64,000 nt of DNA from Streptomyces camelliae (GTDB taxonomy: Bacteria; Actinomycetota; Actinomycetes; Streptomycetales; Streptomycetaceae): the NCBI RefSeq assembly GCF_027625935.1, contig NZ_CP115300.1:2480001-2544000 (forward strand), given 5' to 3'. The translations under genes were made by a program, and so were the position numbers. The notes beneath the pieces were generated by a model. That model ran no database searches. It worked only from the letters and a program-made list of their open reading frames with translations, and was not told the DNA's origin. How positions within the stretch are numbered: the first letter of the stretch is position 1; every line of letters starts with the position of its first letter. Below, piece after piece: positions 1 through 10,594 of this stretch.

Positions 1-143
1 GTCGGTCCTACGACGGCCACGAACTCGCCGCGCTCGACGGTGAGGTCCAGGCCGCGCACGGCCGTGTGCAGTCCCCCGGACGGGGTTCTGAAGGTCTTGC
101 TCGCGCCCCGCAACTCGATGGCGGGGCTGGTGTGTGCGCTCAT
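1..143 (-). CDS. ABC transporter ATP-binding protein, N-terminal part (cut by window edge)
   Basis: Reading leftwards from an ATG at 143, the frame gives MSAHTSPAIELRGASKTF and then RGLDLTVERGEFVAVVGPT before the window ends. This is the usual beginning of a lipoprotein-export or drug-export type ABC ATPase: a first beta strand, an aromatic residue in the A-loop region, and the lead-in to the Walker A loop (GP-T...). Only 47 residues are visible, so Walker A itself, the signature and Walker B lie outside. It is divergent from the response regulator gene starting at 302. The substrate cannot be guessed; the partner permease would be to the left. Confidence 0.85.
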   Translation of the reverse strand, partial: MSAHTSPAIELRGASKTFRTPSGGLHTAVRGLDLTVERGEFVAVVGP

Positions 144-301
144 GGCCCGGGACGGTAGGTGTGGCCCCGGCCACGGCAGGAGTCTTGTGAGCACAAGCCG
201 TTCTTTTGCTCGCAAGAGCCTGTTGTGCTCATTTTGCTCGCGTTACAACTGCGGAGCCGAAACACGGGCTTAACGCTCGTCGGCCTTGAAGGAGAGGCCT
301 G
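144..301. promoter_or_regulatory. divergent promoter region with inverted and direct repeats
   Basis: The gap between the ABC ATPase and the response regulator carries an 8-bp inverted repeat GAGCACAA (189-196) / TTGTGCTC (223-230) and two direct copies of TTTTGCTCGC (204-213 and 232-241), 28 bp apart. The region is notably AT-richer than its surroundings. These repeats are seen directly. That they bind the adjacent CitB-type regulator is inference. AGGAGAG-like bases just before 302 are the ribosome binding site of the downstream gene. Confidence 0.45.
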
Positions 302-994
302 ATGATTGACGTCCTGGTCGTGGACGACGACTTCCGCGTCGCTGAGATAAACGCCAAGTACGTGGGAAAGGTTCCCGGCTTCCGGGTGACCGCCCGCGCG
401 CACAGTGCCGCCCAGGCCCTGTCCACCGTCCAACGCGGCAGTGTCGACCTGGTCCTGCTGGACCACTATCTGCCGGACGGGACCGGCCTCGACCTCGTCC
501 ACCGCATGCGGGAACAGGGCCACGGCACGGACGTCATCATGATCACGGCGGCCAGCGAGGTGACGACCGTCCAGCAGGCGATGCGCCTGGGCGCCCTGCA
601 CTATCTGGTCAAGCCGTTCACCTTCGCCGCCTTGCGCACCCGCCTCGACTCCTACGCAGCGCTGCGCCGCACCGTGGACCGGGTCGGCGGCCACGGTCTG
701 ACCGGTCAGGAGCAGGTCGACCGGATCTTCGGGGCGCTGCGCACGTCTTCCGCCCCGTCCGCGCCCGGCCTGCCGAGCGGCCACTCGGAGCCCACGACCG
801 ACCTGATCTGCGGCGTCCTGCACCGCGCCGACCAGCCGCTGTCGGCCCACGAGGTGGCCGCCAGAACCGGTCTGAGCCGCTCCACGGCCCAGCGCTACCT
901 CCGCCACCTGGAACAGGCCGGCCGACTGCGGCTCTCCCTGAAGTACGGCGACACCGGCCGGCCGGAGCACCGGTACGCCTGGGTCGCGCCGTAG
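302..994 (+). CDS. CitB/DcuR-type two-component response regulator
   Basis: A 230-residue protein with an N-terminal receiver domain (about 1-120): acidic pocket D8-D10, phospho-acceptor D54 in VLLDHYLPDG, T82 and K104. The C-terminal part (about 160-225) is a winged helix containing LSAHEVAARTGLSRSTAQRYL, typical of the CitB/DctR/DcuR class that responds to di- and tricarboxylates through a CitA/DcuS-type membrane kinase. No such kinase is next to it in this window: the left neighbour is an ABC ATPase on the other strand. It converges on the symporter gene, with only 4 bp between the stop codons. Control of carboxylate transport is plausible but is inference from family and position. The ATG at 302 follows a GGAGAGG ribosome site. 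Confidence 0.9.
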   Translation: MIDVLVVDDDFRVAEINAKYVGKVPGFRVTARAHSAAQALSTVQRGSVDLVLLDHYLPDGTGLDLVHRMREQGHGTDVIMITAASEVTTVQQAMRLGALHYLVKPFTFAALRTRLDSYAALRRTVDRVGGHGLTGQEQVDRIFGALRTSSAPSAPGLPSGHSEPTTDLICGVLHRADQPLSAHEVAARTGLSRSTAQRYLRHLEQAGRLRLSLKYGDTGRPEHRYAWVAP

Positions 995-998
995 GGGG

Positions 999-2591
999 CT
1001 ACACGGCCCCGGCGCCGGTCAGCGACCGCACCTCGGTCTCGGCGTACTTGGCCTCGTCCGCGACCTCGTCCGAGGTGACCGTGCCCAGCCAGCCGGCCAG
1101 GAAGCCGAGCGGGATGGAGACGATGCCCGGGTTCTGCAGCGGGAAGTACTGGAAGTCGACGTCCGGGAACAGCGAGCTCGGACTGCCGGAGACCACCGGG
1201 GAGAGCAGCACGAGCCCCAGCGCCGGGATCAGCCCGCCGTATACGGCCCACACCGCGCCGCGGGTGGTGAAGCCGCGCCAGAACAGCGAGTACAGCAGCG
1301 CGGGCAAGTTCGCCGACGCGGCGACCGCGAAGGCGAGGCCGACGAGGAAAGCGACGTTGAGGTCGCGGGCCAGCAGGCCGAGCGCGATCGCCACGACACC
1401 GATACCGAGCGCCGCGAACCGTGCCACCGCGACCTCGCTGCGCGGCTTGCCGTGCGGCCGGCGCAGCGATACGTACAGGTCGTGCGCCACCGAGGCCGAC
1501 GAGGCGAGCGTGATCCCGGCGACCACGGCGAGGATCGTCGCAAAGGCGACGGCGGCGACGACCGCGAACAGAATCGTTCCACCGGTGGATCCCGCTCCGC
1601 CGCCCAGGTCGAGGGCGAGCAGGGGCACGGCCGTGTTCCCGGCCGCGTTCGAACCGCGCACCGCGTCCGGACCGACCACCGCGGCCGCACCGAGGCCGAG
1701 GACGATCGTCATCAGATAGAAGCCGCCGATCAGCCCGATGGACCACACGGCGGAACGGCGGGCGGCGCGCGCGGTGGGCACGGTGTAGAAGCGGGACAGG
1801 ATGTGCGGCAGTCCCGCCGTGCCCAACACGAGGGCGAGACCGAGGCTGATGAAGTCGAGGCGGGCGGTCCAGCTCCCGCCGTACTTCAGGCCCGGCGCCA
1901 GGAACGCCCTGCCGTGGCCGCTGCGGTCCGCCGCCGTGAGCAGCAGTCGGTCGACATCCCCATGGAAGCGCAGCAGCACGAGCACGGTCAGCGCCACCGC
2001 CCCGCTCAGCAGCAGCACCGCCTTGACGATCTGGATCCAGGTGGTGGCCCGCATCCCGCCCAGCGTCACATAGATCACCATGAGAGCGCCGACCCCGACG
2101 ACCGTCCAGGCCTGGGCCGTCCCGCTCGTCCGCCCCAGCAGCAACGCCACCAGACTGCCCGCGCCGACCATTTGCGCCACCAAATACAGCACGGACACCG
2201 TGACCGAGGACGTCCCCACCGCGATCCGCACCGGCCGCTCGCTCATCCGCGCTGCCACCACGTCGGCCAGGGTGAACCGCCCGCAGTTGCGCACCAGTTC
2301 GGCCACCAGGAACAGCACCACCAGCCACGCCACCAGGAAGCCCACCACGTACAGCAACCCGTCGTACCCGTAGAGGGCGATGAGCCCGGTGACCCCGAGG
2401 AAGGAAGCCGCCGACATGTAGTCACCCGCGATGGCAAAACCATTCTCCATGGGAGAGAACAGCCGCCCTCCGGCGTAGAACTCCTCCGCCGAACCGTGCC
2501 GCCGACGGCTCACCCACGTCGTGATCCCGAGGGTGACGGCCACGAAACCGCTGAACAGCAGCAGCGCCAGTGTCTGATGCTCCCCGGTCAC
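999..2591 (-). CDS. sodium/solute symporter, cation-acetate symporter type
   Basis: A 530-residue SSS-family permease with about 13 hydrophobic segments, beginning VTGEHQTLALLLFSGFVAVTLG. Family features visible are FYAGGRLFSPMENGFAIAGDYMSAASFLG near the N-terminus and the repeated Gly/Ala-rich membrane helices; this region resembles ActP of E. coli, which imports acetate and glyoxylate with Na+. The GTG start at 2591 is chosen because it overlaps the stop of the DUF485 gene as GTGA (2588-2591), giving translational coupling, and because the protein then starts just before the first membrane helix. A longer frame upstream merely runs through the DUF485 gene in another phase. Substrate specificity (acetate, propionate or another carboxylate) is not certain. 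Confidence 0.9.
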   Translation of the reverse strand: MTGEHQTLALLLFSGFVAVTLGITTWVSRRRHGSAEEFYAGGRLFSPMENGFAIAGDYMSAASFLGVTGLIALYGYDGLLYVVGFLVAWLVVLFLVAELVRNCGRFTLADVVAARMSERPVRIAVGTSSVTVSVLYLVAQMVGAGSLVALLLGRTSGTAQAWTVVGVGALMVIYVTLGGMRATTWIQIVKAVLLLSGAVALTVLVLLRFHGDVDRLLLTAADRSGHGRAFLAPGLKYGGSWTARLDFISLGLALVLGTAGLPHILSRFYTVPTARAARRSAVWSIGLIGGFYLMTIVLGLGAAAVVGPDAVRGSNAAGNTAVPLLALDLGGGAGSTGGTILFAVVAAVAFATILAVVAGITLASSASVAHDLYVSLRRPHGKPRSEVAVARFAALGIGVVAIALGLLARDLNVAFLVGLAFAVAASANLPALLYSLFWRGFTTRGAVWAVYGGLIPALGLVLLSPVVSGSPSSLFPDVDFQYFPLQNPGIVSIPLGFLAGWLGTVTSDEVADEAKYAETEVRSLTGAGAV

Positions 2592-3142
2592 GAGGCACCT
2601 CCCCGTACTTCGCGGGTCAGTTCCTGGGTGTCCCAGCGCAGCTCCAGCGCGGCCCGGTCCCGGCGCAGGCGCGCGTGCCGGGCGTAGGCCCAGGTGAGCA
2701 GGAACGTGGTGAGGAACTGCCCGAGCCCGGCCAGCATGCCCACGTTCACCGCTCCGGCGACGGGCCGGGCCATCAGCTCCGGCGCGGCCGTGGCGGCGAC
2801 GACATAGCCGATGTACCAGACGAGGAAGACGACGACCCCCGGCACGACGAACCGCCGGTACCTGCTGCGCACCTCCTGGAAGGCCGCGCTGCGCTGCACC
2901 TCGACGTACACGTCGCGAGCGCGAACCCCGGGTCCGCTCCGGTCGTCGCGCGGGGACGGCACGCCCGTCGCCGGCATGCCCGCGCCATCCAGCTCGCCCC
3001 AGCCGGAGGCCAGGGCGTCGTACCAAGGGTCCTCGTACGCCGTGTCACGCGAGGACGTGCCGTGATCTTCCCGGTTCTCGGCCGAGCTCTCGGCACCGTC
3101 CCCGGCTCCGCGGCAACGGCCGTTGCTTGACTGCATGCCCAA
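2588..3142 (-). CDS. DUF485 membrane protein, partner of the symporter
   Basis: A 184-residue protein. The first ~95 residues are hydrophilic; the DUF485 core follows: VYVEVQRSAAFQEVRSRYRRFVVP, then two membrane helices (VVVFLVWYIGYVVAATAAP and VGMLAGLGQFLTTFLLTWAYARHA) and a charged tail. In many bacteria a DUF485 protein (YjcH in E. coli) is encoded immediately before the acetate symporter ActP, as here with a 4-bp overlap. The long hydrophilic N-terminal extension is longer than in E. coli YjcH, which is about 104 residues. ATG at 3142 or the internal ATG at 3136 are both possible starts. Confidence 0.88.
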   Translation of the reverse strand: MGMQSSNGRCRGAGDGAESSAENREDHGTSSRDTAYEDPWYDALASGWGELDGAGMPATGVPSPRDDRSGPGVRARDVYVEVQRSAAFQEVRSRYRRFVVPGVVVFLVWYIGYVVAATAAPELMARPVAGAVNVGMLAGLGQFLTTFLLTWAYARHARLRRDRAALELRWDTQELTREVRGGAS

Positions 3143-3205
3143 GGATGGACAGATCGGGAAGATCCCTGACTCTTCTTCCCTCGGCTCTTCACCCCATCAG
3201 GTGAT

Positions 3206-3910
3206 TCACCGCGTGGGCGGCCTCACCAGCCCCTTGCTGTAGGCGTAACGCACCGCCTGTGCTCGGTCCTTGAGACCCGTCTTGGCGAAGAGGTTGTTGA
3301 TGTGCGTCTTCACGGTCGCCGTCGACACATGCAGCCTGCGGGCGATCTCCTGGTTGCTGAGCCCGTCGGCGATCAGCAGCAGGACCTCGGTCTCACGCGC
3401 GGTCAGTCCGTCGGGCGGCGTCTCGGGCCCCATGGCCGGGCCGGGCTCGGCCGGGGCGGGCTCGGGCTGGGACAGTCGCTCCAGCAGCCGGCGCTGCACG
3501 CTCGGCGACAGCCCCGCGTCCCCCGACAGCACGCTCTGCACGGCGCGCACGATCTCGTCGCCGCCGGCGTCCTTGGTCAGATAGCCCCGGGCGCCGGCGC
3601 GCAGCGCGGGGAACAGCGACTCGTCGTCCGCGTACGTGGTGAGCACCACGACCTGGGTCCGGGGGTGCTGCGACCGGATCCGCCGGGTGGCCTCCACACC
3701 GTCGCAGCGGGGCATCCTGAGGTCCATCAGTACGACGTCCGGGTCGAGTTCCTCGACCAGTTGCACCGCCTCCTCGCCGTCTCCCGCCGCACCGACGACC
3801 TCCACGCCCGGCAGCAGCCCGAGCAGCATCACGATGCCTTCGCGGACCACGGTCTGATCGTCGGCGACGACCACCCGCGCGGGCTTCTTCTCCCCCTCCG
3901 TCTCGGTCAT
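3206..3910 (-). CDS. NarL/LuxR-family response regulator
   Basis: A 234-residue regulator. The receiver domain (about 10-130) has the acidic pair D17/D18, phospho-acceptor D63 in VLMDLRMPRCDG, T91 and K113. A Pro/Glu-rich linker (about 145-165) leads to a LuxR-type helix-turn-helix (about 168-228) with LTARETEVLLLIADGLSNQEIA and VSTATVKTHINNLF. Its ATG overlaps the stop of the kinase gene (ATGA, 3907-3910), so kinase and regulator are translated together and are very likely a cognate pair. The targets are unknown; autoregulation and control of neighbouring membrane genes are common in this family. Confidence 0.93.
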   Translation of the reverse strand: MTETEGEKKPARVVVADDQTVVREGIVMLLGLLPGVEVVGAAGDGEEAVQLVEELDPDVVLMDLRMPRCDGVEATRRIRSQHPRTQVVVLTTYADDESLFPALRAGARGYLTKDAGGDEIVRAVQSVLSGDAGLSPSVQRRLLERLSQPEPAPAEPGPAMGPETPPDGLTARETEVLLLIADGLSNQEIARRLHVSTATVKTHINNLFAKTGLKDRAQAVRYAYSKGLVRPPTR

Positions 3911-5058
3911 ACCGGCACCTTCAGCGTCACCACGAACCCCTCCTCGTCCGGCCCCGCGTCCAGCGAACCGCCCAGCAGCTCGGCGCGCTCACGCATACCC
4001 AGCAGACCGTACCCGCCTCCGGATCTCGTCAGTTCGCCCGGCAGCCCGCCCGAGTCCCGGACGTTCAGCGTCACTTCGTGGTCGCTGTAGTCGAGGCGCA
4101 GCTGCACTTTGGCGCCCTGGGCGTGTTTACGGACGTTGGTGAGCGCCTCCTGCGCGACCCGGCGCACCGCCTGGGAGGCCTCGGCCGACAGGGGTCTGCG
4201 CTCACCCGTGACAGTGACCTCCGCGCCGTCGGTCCCAGTGACGAGTTCGCTCAGGAACTCCTCCAGCGGGGTCAGTTCGCCCCGCAGCGCGGACAGTGCC
4301 TGCCGGGTCTCCGCGAGCCCGTCGCGGGCCATTCCGCGTGCGGCCACCACCCGCTCCAGGATCCGGTCGCGATCGGCACCGTTCTCGATCAGCAGCCGGG
4401 CCGCCTCCAGATGCACGAGCTGCGCCGAGAGGCTGTGGGCCAGGACATCGTGGATCTCGCGCGCGATCCGGGCCCGCTCGGCCAGCGCCGCGGACTCGGC
4501 CTCCGCGGCCCGGGCGGCCCGCTCCTGGGCGAGGAGCCGCTGCGCGTTGCCGCGGGCTTCCGCGTCCAGGCGCAGGACGTATCCGGCGAGGGCCATGCCC
4601 GCCACCGTGGCGGCCGTGGTCAACCAGACGTCGTTGTTGAACGCGGAGTACGAGGCCAGCGCCACAGACGTCACGGGCAGGGCCACCGCGAGCGGCAGCC
4701 GCTCCAGGGCGCTGATCCCGCAGCCGCACCAGATCACCAGGGCCGGTCCTCTGAACCCCGTGGCCTCGGCGGCGACCGCGATGGCCAGGAGCACGCTCAT
4801 CAGCGCCAGGGAGGGGACCAGCCGGTGCTGGTAGGTGGTCCGGAAGAAGGCCCAGGAGACGACACCGGCGAGGAGGACCGTCGCTGCCGCTGCGAGCGCC
4901 CCCCAGATTCCGACGTGCCTCTGGCTGAACGCCGCCCACAGGAGCAGGGCGAGCACAAGGAGTCTGACGGCCCAGGCGAGCATCCGCCGGGGCCGGCTGA
5001 TTCCCGCTCGGCCGAGCGCCTCTCGCGACGGCCAGCGGGTCCAGGCGTTGTCCGTCAC
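3907..5058 (-). CDS. sensor histidine kinase, HisKA_3 (NarL-partner) type
   Basis: A 383-residue membrane kinase. About five hydrophobic segments occupy residues 25-165, with very short loops, so there is no large extracellular sensor domain; this suggests sensing within or at the membrane. The dimerisation/phosphotransfer motif is RARIAREIHDVLAHSLSAQL with the phosphorylated H203. The HATPase_c domain follows (about 290-383), with EALTNVRKHA (N box) and GGYGLLGMRERAELLGG (G2 box). The gene overlaps the upstream DUF1453 gene by ATGA (5055-5058) and the downstream regulator gene by the same signature, making a three-gene translationally coupled operon. Confidence 0.92.
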   Translation of the reverse strand: MTDNAWTRWPSREALGRAGISRPRRMLAWAVRLLVLALLLWAAFSQRHVGIWGALAAAATVLLAGVVSWAFFRTTYQHRLVPSLALMSVLLAIAVAAEATGFRGPALVIWCGCGISALERLPLAVALPVTSVALASYSAFNNDVWLTTAATVAGMALAGYVLRLDAEARGNAQRLLAQERAARAAEAESAALAERARIAREIHDVLAHSLSAQLVHLEAARLLIENGADRDRILERVVAARGMARDGLAETRQALSALRGELTPLEEFLSELVTGTDGAEVTVTGERRPLSAEASQAVRRVAQEALTNVRKHAQGAKVQLRLDYSDHEVTLNVRDSGGLPGELTRSGGGYGLLGMRERAELLGGSLDAGPDEEGFVVTLKVPV

Positions 5059-5576
5059 GCGCGCTCCTTCCAGGCCTGCCGCATGCCGTCACCGTACGCC
5101 GCTGCGGGACGGGTCGCGGTGCCGAGGGACCGGGCCCGCCAGACCAGGATGCCGCCGCGGACCAGCAGGGTGCCGGCGAGGCCGAGCATCAGGGCAGAGC
5201 TGTTCTGGTGCAGGCCCAGGGCGGAGCTGAGGGCGTAGACACCGATCCGCAGGGTGATGCCCACGACCCACACCGCGCCGCTCGCTTTGGTGCTCTTGGT
5301 CCACACGACGCCGTCCTCAGCCGTCCAGATGCGAGTCGTCCAGGCCCAGCCGGCTCCGGTGGCGAGACCGATGAGCACCTCCAGTGCGAGCAGTGCGGCG
5401 GACTCCGTGCGGTGGTGGGCATCGAGGATGCCGGGCTCGCGCAGCGCGACGACGGCCAGGATCACCGGGATAAGCCACCAGCGCCGGTCGGTGTTGATCG
5501 CGCGGGCGCGGAACTGCCGCACGATCACTATGGCGACCACGGCCACAATCGCCAGCGCGTTGACCAGCCCGGACAT
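5055..5576 (-). CDS. DUF1453/CcdC-like integral membrane protein
   Basis: A 173-residue protein with five or so membrane helices, starting MSGLVNALAIVAVVAIVIVRQF. Between helices it carries RAINTDRRWWLIPVILA and GWAWTTRIWTAEDGVVW, features I associate with the DUF1453 family of actinobacteria (related to CcdC of Bacillus). No biochemical function is established for the Streptomyces members. Because it is the first gene of the operon and is coupled to the kinase gene by a 4-bp overlap, it may be an accessory sensor or a membrane partner of the kinase; that is inference. Confidence 0.75.
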   Translation of the reverse strand: MSGLVNALAIVAVVAIVIVRQFRARAINTDRRWWLIPVILAVVALREPGILDAHHRTESAALLALEVLIGLATGAGWAWTTRIWTAEDGVVWTKSTKASGAVWVVGITLRIGVYALSSALGLHQNSSALMLGLAGTLLVRGGILVWRARSLGTATRPAAAYGDGMRQAWKERA

Positions 5577-6684
5577 CAGAGCCTCCGTGAGCGAGAAGGT
5601 GGTGCCGGAGCAGGCGCTGCCGGCACCTTCGAAGCTACGGAAATCCGCAGCTCCGCAGATCGGAGCGGAGGTGGATCACGGGTGGAAACCTGGGGCGGCG
5701 CATCTCCACCCACGGGTGTAGAGGCTCGTCGGGCGTGGGGGTCTCGTCGTGCGGGGGAGGTGCGACGGAGACGCGGGGGGCAGGGCGCTGTCCGGTGCCG
5801 CAACCGGCGAGGCAGGCTGCGACGCCGGGCCACCGTGGGAGAGACGGCGAGGCGGGGTTCAGGGCTCGGACGCGGGCCGGAGTCAGGGGATGGTGGTTGG
5901 GAACCATGGCCGGGCGGGGGCCGGTGGCGAGCTTCGTGGGACGGTGGCCGGGCATGGAGGCGGGAGCCGGTGCGGCGGAACATGGTTGACCGGGAGGCGA
6001 GCGGCTCTGAGCGGTGCGACGTCGACCGACCCGGGGGCGGCCCCTCCGACTGCCTGCCGAAAGGCGCGCGGCACCGGCCAACCGGTGGCGGAGGAAGCGC
6101 CTCGCCCTGCTGGGACGTGGCGGCAGGACACGGCCGGCCGGAGGCGATCGGCCAGAGCGGGATGTGGCAAGGGTCGGCCGGACGCTGCGGCGGCGCGCAG
6201 GTGAGGGAGGCGACGGCGGCCGGCTAGGCAGACACCGCCCTCACCGCTCGCGCCGTCAGGCCGGATGACCGGCGAGCTGCCGTCTCCGTCGCGGGTCATG
6301 CACTCGGCCTCCGGCGTCAGTCCGGCACACGCCCCCGACGGCCGCCGTAAGTCTGATTCCGCACTCGATCAGCGCCACCAGAGCCACGCACCCGACCGCC
6401 ACGGCCGACGGGCATGCAGGCACCCGGCCACTGTCACCCAAGCAGGGACGCACCACCGTCATCGGCCGGGACGTACACCGAACCGCAACCGCACGCCCGG
6501 GACGCCTGCCCGACCAGCCACCGCCGGCCCAGGCGCGTGCACCCCACTCCCTCCCTGAACCAGCCATCCTCTGCACATCACCGAGCCGGCCGCCGACAGG
6601 GTCGGCCGTCCTCGCCCGCTCCCATATCCGTCGCCCGCCTCCGTAACGGGGGCACACCCCGCGGGCCGAAGCCCAGCGCAGCGG
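5577..6684. other. 1.1-kb stretch without a recognisable gene
   Basis: Both strands were read. Open frames exist but their conceptual products are low-complexity Gly/Arg/Pro strings without domains, and none has a convincing ribosome site. On the left it must contain the promoter of the DUF1453-kinase-regulator operon (GGAGGCTC-like bases lie just upstream of 5576). On the right it is the 3-prime side of parE. The plus strand from about 5735 to 5990 is unusually G-rich. I see no tRNA, IS or hairpin terminator here that I could defend. Confidence 0.4.
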
Positions 6685-8808
<2,124 letters not shown>

Positions 8809-9247
8809 GCGGTTCGCTCCTCGCTGAATTTCAGTTGGCCCCCTCTGGGGTAAGGGGGTGGCTTCGGTCGCCGCTCAGAGGGTACCGAGGCCTGGTAGAG
8901 CCGGTGTAACGCCACCCTCGTCGCAAACTCAGACTAGTCCAGGCTCGTATGCATGTTCGATCCCTCGTTGGAGTGAAGCACACATCACGTTCCCTTGGAG
9001 GCATGAACCATTTAGGCTCCGGGCACGTCCTCATGAACAACCGGCAACCCGGCCGGGAGGACCGAGACACAACACTGCGCGAAACCGTAAGCACATAAGA
9101 GACGCACTACGGCACATTCGCCGCCAACCGGCAGCAGACAGCCGCCCCGGAAGATTTTTTCGAGGAAAAGCCACGAGCGGGAACGTTTTCGGGCTGGTTG
9201 GATGTTGACCCTGGTACGACAGCTCGTCGAGCTAGAGAAGAGGCGAC
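8809..9247. other. divergent intergenic region between parE and the small zinc-ribbon gene
   Basis: These 439 bp must hold the promoters of both flanking genes. The central part (about 9080-9180) is AT-richer than the genes and contains GAAGATTTTTTCGAGGAAAAG at about 9149, which looks like promoter or leader DNA rather than coding sequence. No palindrome or known operator stands out. A GAGAAGAGGCGAC segment just before 9248 supplies the ribosome site of the downstream gene. Confidence 0.4.
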
Positions 9248-9478
9248 GTGACTACTGTTCTGACCCCCGCGAGCCCGCTGACGGCCGCCGATCGCTGCGA
9301 CCGCTGCGGCGCCCAGGCATACCTGCGCGTCGTCCTGCTGAGCGGCGGAGAACTGCTCTTCTGCGCCCACCACGGTCGCAAGTTCGAGCCGGAACTCAAG
9401 AAGATCGCCGCTGAGATACAGGACGAGACGGAACGACTGACGACCGTTCCGAACACCGCTTCCGACGAAGAGCGCTGA
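9248..9478 (+). CDS. small zinc-ribbon-like protein (DUF7455 type)
   Basis: A 76-residue protein: a short N-terminal strand, then DRCDRCGAQAYLRVVLLSGG and LLFCAHHGRKFEPELKKIA, ending in a charged helix. C17, C20, C39 and H41/H42 form a probable metal-binding site. Such proteins are highly conserved in Streptomyces and other actinobacteria next to the principal sigma factor gene and are annotated DUF7455; their function is unknown. The closeness to hrdB and parE suggests a role in transcription or growth, but this is only context. The ATG/GTG choice: GTG at 9248 is preceded by AGAAGAGGCGAC. Confidence 0.85.
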   Translation: MTTVLTPASPLTAADRCDRCGAQAYLRVVLLSGGELLFCAHHGRKFEPELKKIAAEIQDETERLTTVPNTASDEER

Positions 9479-9522
9479 ATCTCGCACACACGACGAGCCA
9501 GCCCCGGCACAGGCCGGGTGTA

Positions 9523-9559
9523 ACGGGCGGCCGCGCCCGCCCCGGGAGCGGCCGCCCGT
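9523..9559. terminator. bidirectional hairpin terminator
   Basis: A perfect 12-bp inverted repeat, ACGGGCGGCCGC (9523-9534) and GCGGCCGCCCGT (9548-9559), with a 13-nt loop, sits between two converging genes (9478 and 9592). There is no T-run, as is usual in Streptomyces. Confidence 0.75.
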
Positions 9560-9591
9560 ACGCATGCCCCACACTCGTCCCGCGTGAGCCC

Positions 9592-10452
9592 TCAGGACCG
9601 CCCGTGGAGCCGCGTGCGGTCGCCTGCGGCGGCGTTCAGCGCTCGTACGACCTCAGAGACGCGCGTGTAGACCCCGGGGCTTCCTGGACGGCCACAGCCG
9701 TTCCCCCACGACACGAGCCCGATCAGCCGCCCCGCGGCCACCAGAGGGCCGCCGCTGTCGCCCTGACAGGCATCCGGGCCGCCGATGGCCTCCCCGGCAC
9801 AGAGCATGCTGGCCGCCAGGTAGCTGCCCTGGGGACCGCCCGGGTAGGCGCGGGCACAGAGGTCGTCGGACAGCACACGCATGCGTGCGGCGTGCAGCCC
9901 ACGCGCGTAGGCACCACCGCCGGTCGTGTCGCCCCATCCGTAGACCAGAGCCTCGGTGCCCGGCGCATAGGCGGGATCGCCCACACCGGCCATGGTGACG
10001 ACTGCGCTCTGCGGCAGCGGCTTGGCGAGGGTGAGGACGGCGAAGTCACCGGCATTGGTCCCGCTGTCGTACCCCGGATTGACCCGGGTGTCACTCACGG
10101 CGATCTCCTCGCCCTCACCCGACAGCAGATCCGTACGGCCCGCGATCACCTTGAGGTCGCGCATCCGGTTCGGCGGCGCTCCCAGGACATCGTCGCCGAG
10201 GCAGTGGGCCGCAGTGAGCACCGCGGTCCGCGCGACCGCCACGCCGCCGCAGAACTGGCCGGCCCGTGTACCCCCGAACCGGTCACGACTGGACAGCGCG
10301 ACCGTCCACGGAGCCTGGGTGACATCTACCGGAAACCCTCCGACCACCACGTTGTCGGCGCTCACGGGGGCCGCGCCCACCAGGGGTATGACGGTCGTGG
10401 CGGCCACCAGGGCCAGCGGCCGGATCAGTGCCCGGACAACGGAGCGGCGCAT
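9592..10452 (-). CDS. secreted trypsin-like serine protease (S1 family)
   Basis: A 286-residue protein with a cleavable signal peptide: [18 protein letters not shown], ending at about APVSA-DN. The mature enzyme starts near VVGGFPVDV. The catalytic triad is visible: H83 in [10 protein letters not shown]136 in [11 protein letters not shown]233 in [12 protein letters not shown]227, six residues before the serine, is the S1-pocket aspartate that gives trypsin-like preference for Arg/Lys. Cysteines pair as expected for chymotrypsin folds. ATG 10452 was chosen because the signal peptide begins there; a GTG at 10464 is also possible. It lies just outside the IS5-type relic, whose left inverted repeat begins 95 bp upstream of its start. 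Confidence 0.88.
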   Translation of the reverse strand: MRRSVVRALIRPLALVAATTVIPLVGAAPVSADNVVVGGFPVDVTQAPWTVALSSRDRFGGTRAGQFCGGVAVARTAVLTAAHCLGDDVLGAPPNRMRDLKVIAGRTDLLSGEGEEIAVSDTRVNPGYDSGTNAGDFAVLTLAKPLPQSAVVTMAGVGDPAYAPGTEALVYGWGDTTGGGAYARGLHAARMRVLSDDLCARAYPGGPQGSYLAASMLCAGEAIGGPDACQGDSGGPLVAAGRLIGLVSWGNGCGRPGSPGVYTRVSEVVRALNAAAGDRTRLHGRS

Positions 10453-10547
10453 ACGGGTCCTCACTCTCAGCTTGATTCGGAACACCCAGAGTGATCCACG
10501 GCGCGGCGGCGCGCAGCACGAAGGCCCGGCCCCGCACCTTCCCTTCC

Positions 10548-10578
10548 AGAGCGTGTATCGAAAGTGGATCGTGGGTGA
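10548..10578 (+). repeat. left terminal inverted repeat of the IS5-type relic
   Basis: It reads AGAGCGTGTATCGAAAGT then GGATCGTGGGTGA. The 14-bp core CGAAAGTGGATCGT (10559-10572) is identical to the core of the right repeat. It lies 17 bp before the transposase ATG, the expected distance for an IS end. Confidence 0.75.
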
Positions 10579-10594
10579 TGAATGATCACGGTTC

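Noticed and set aside
5577..6684. Several 80-150 codon frames in the gap before parE
   Set aside because: Low-complexity products, conflicting frames, no ribosome sites.
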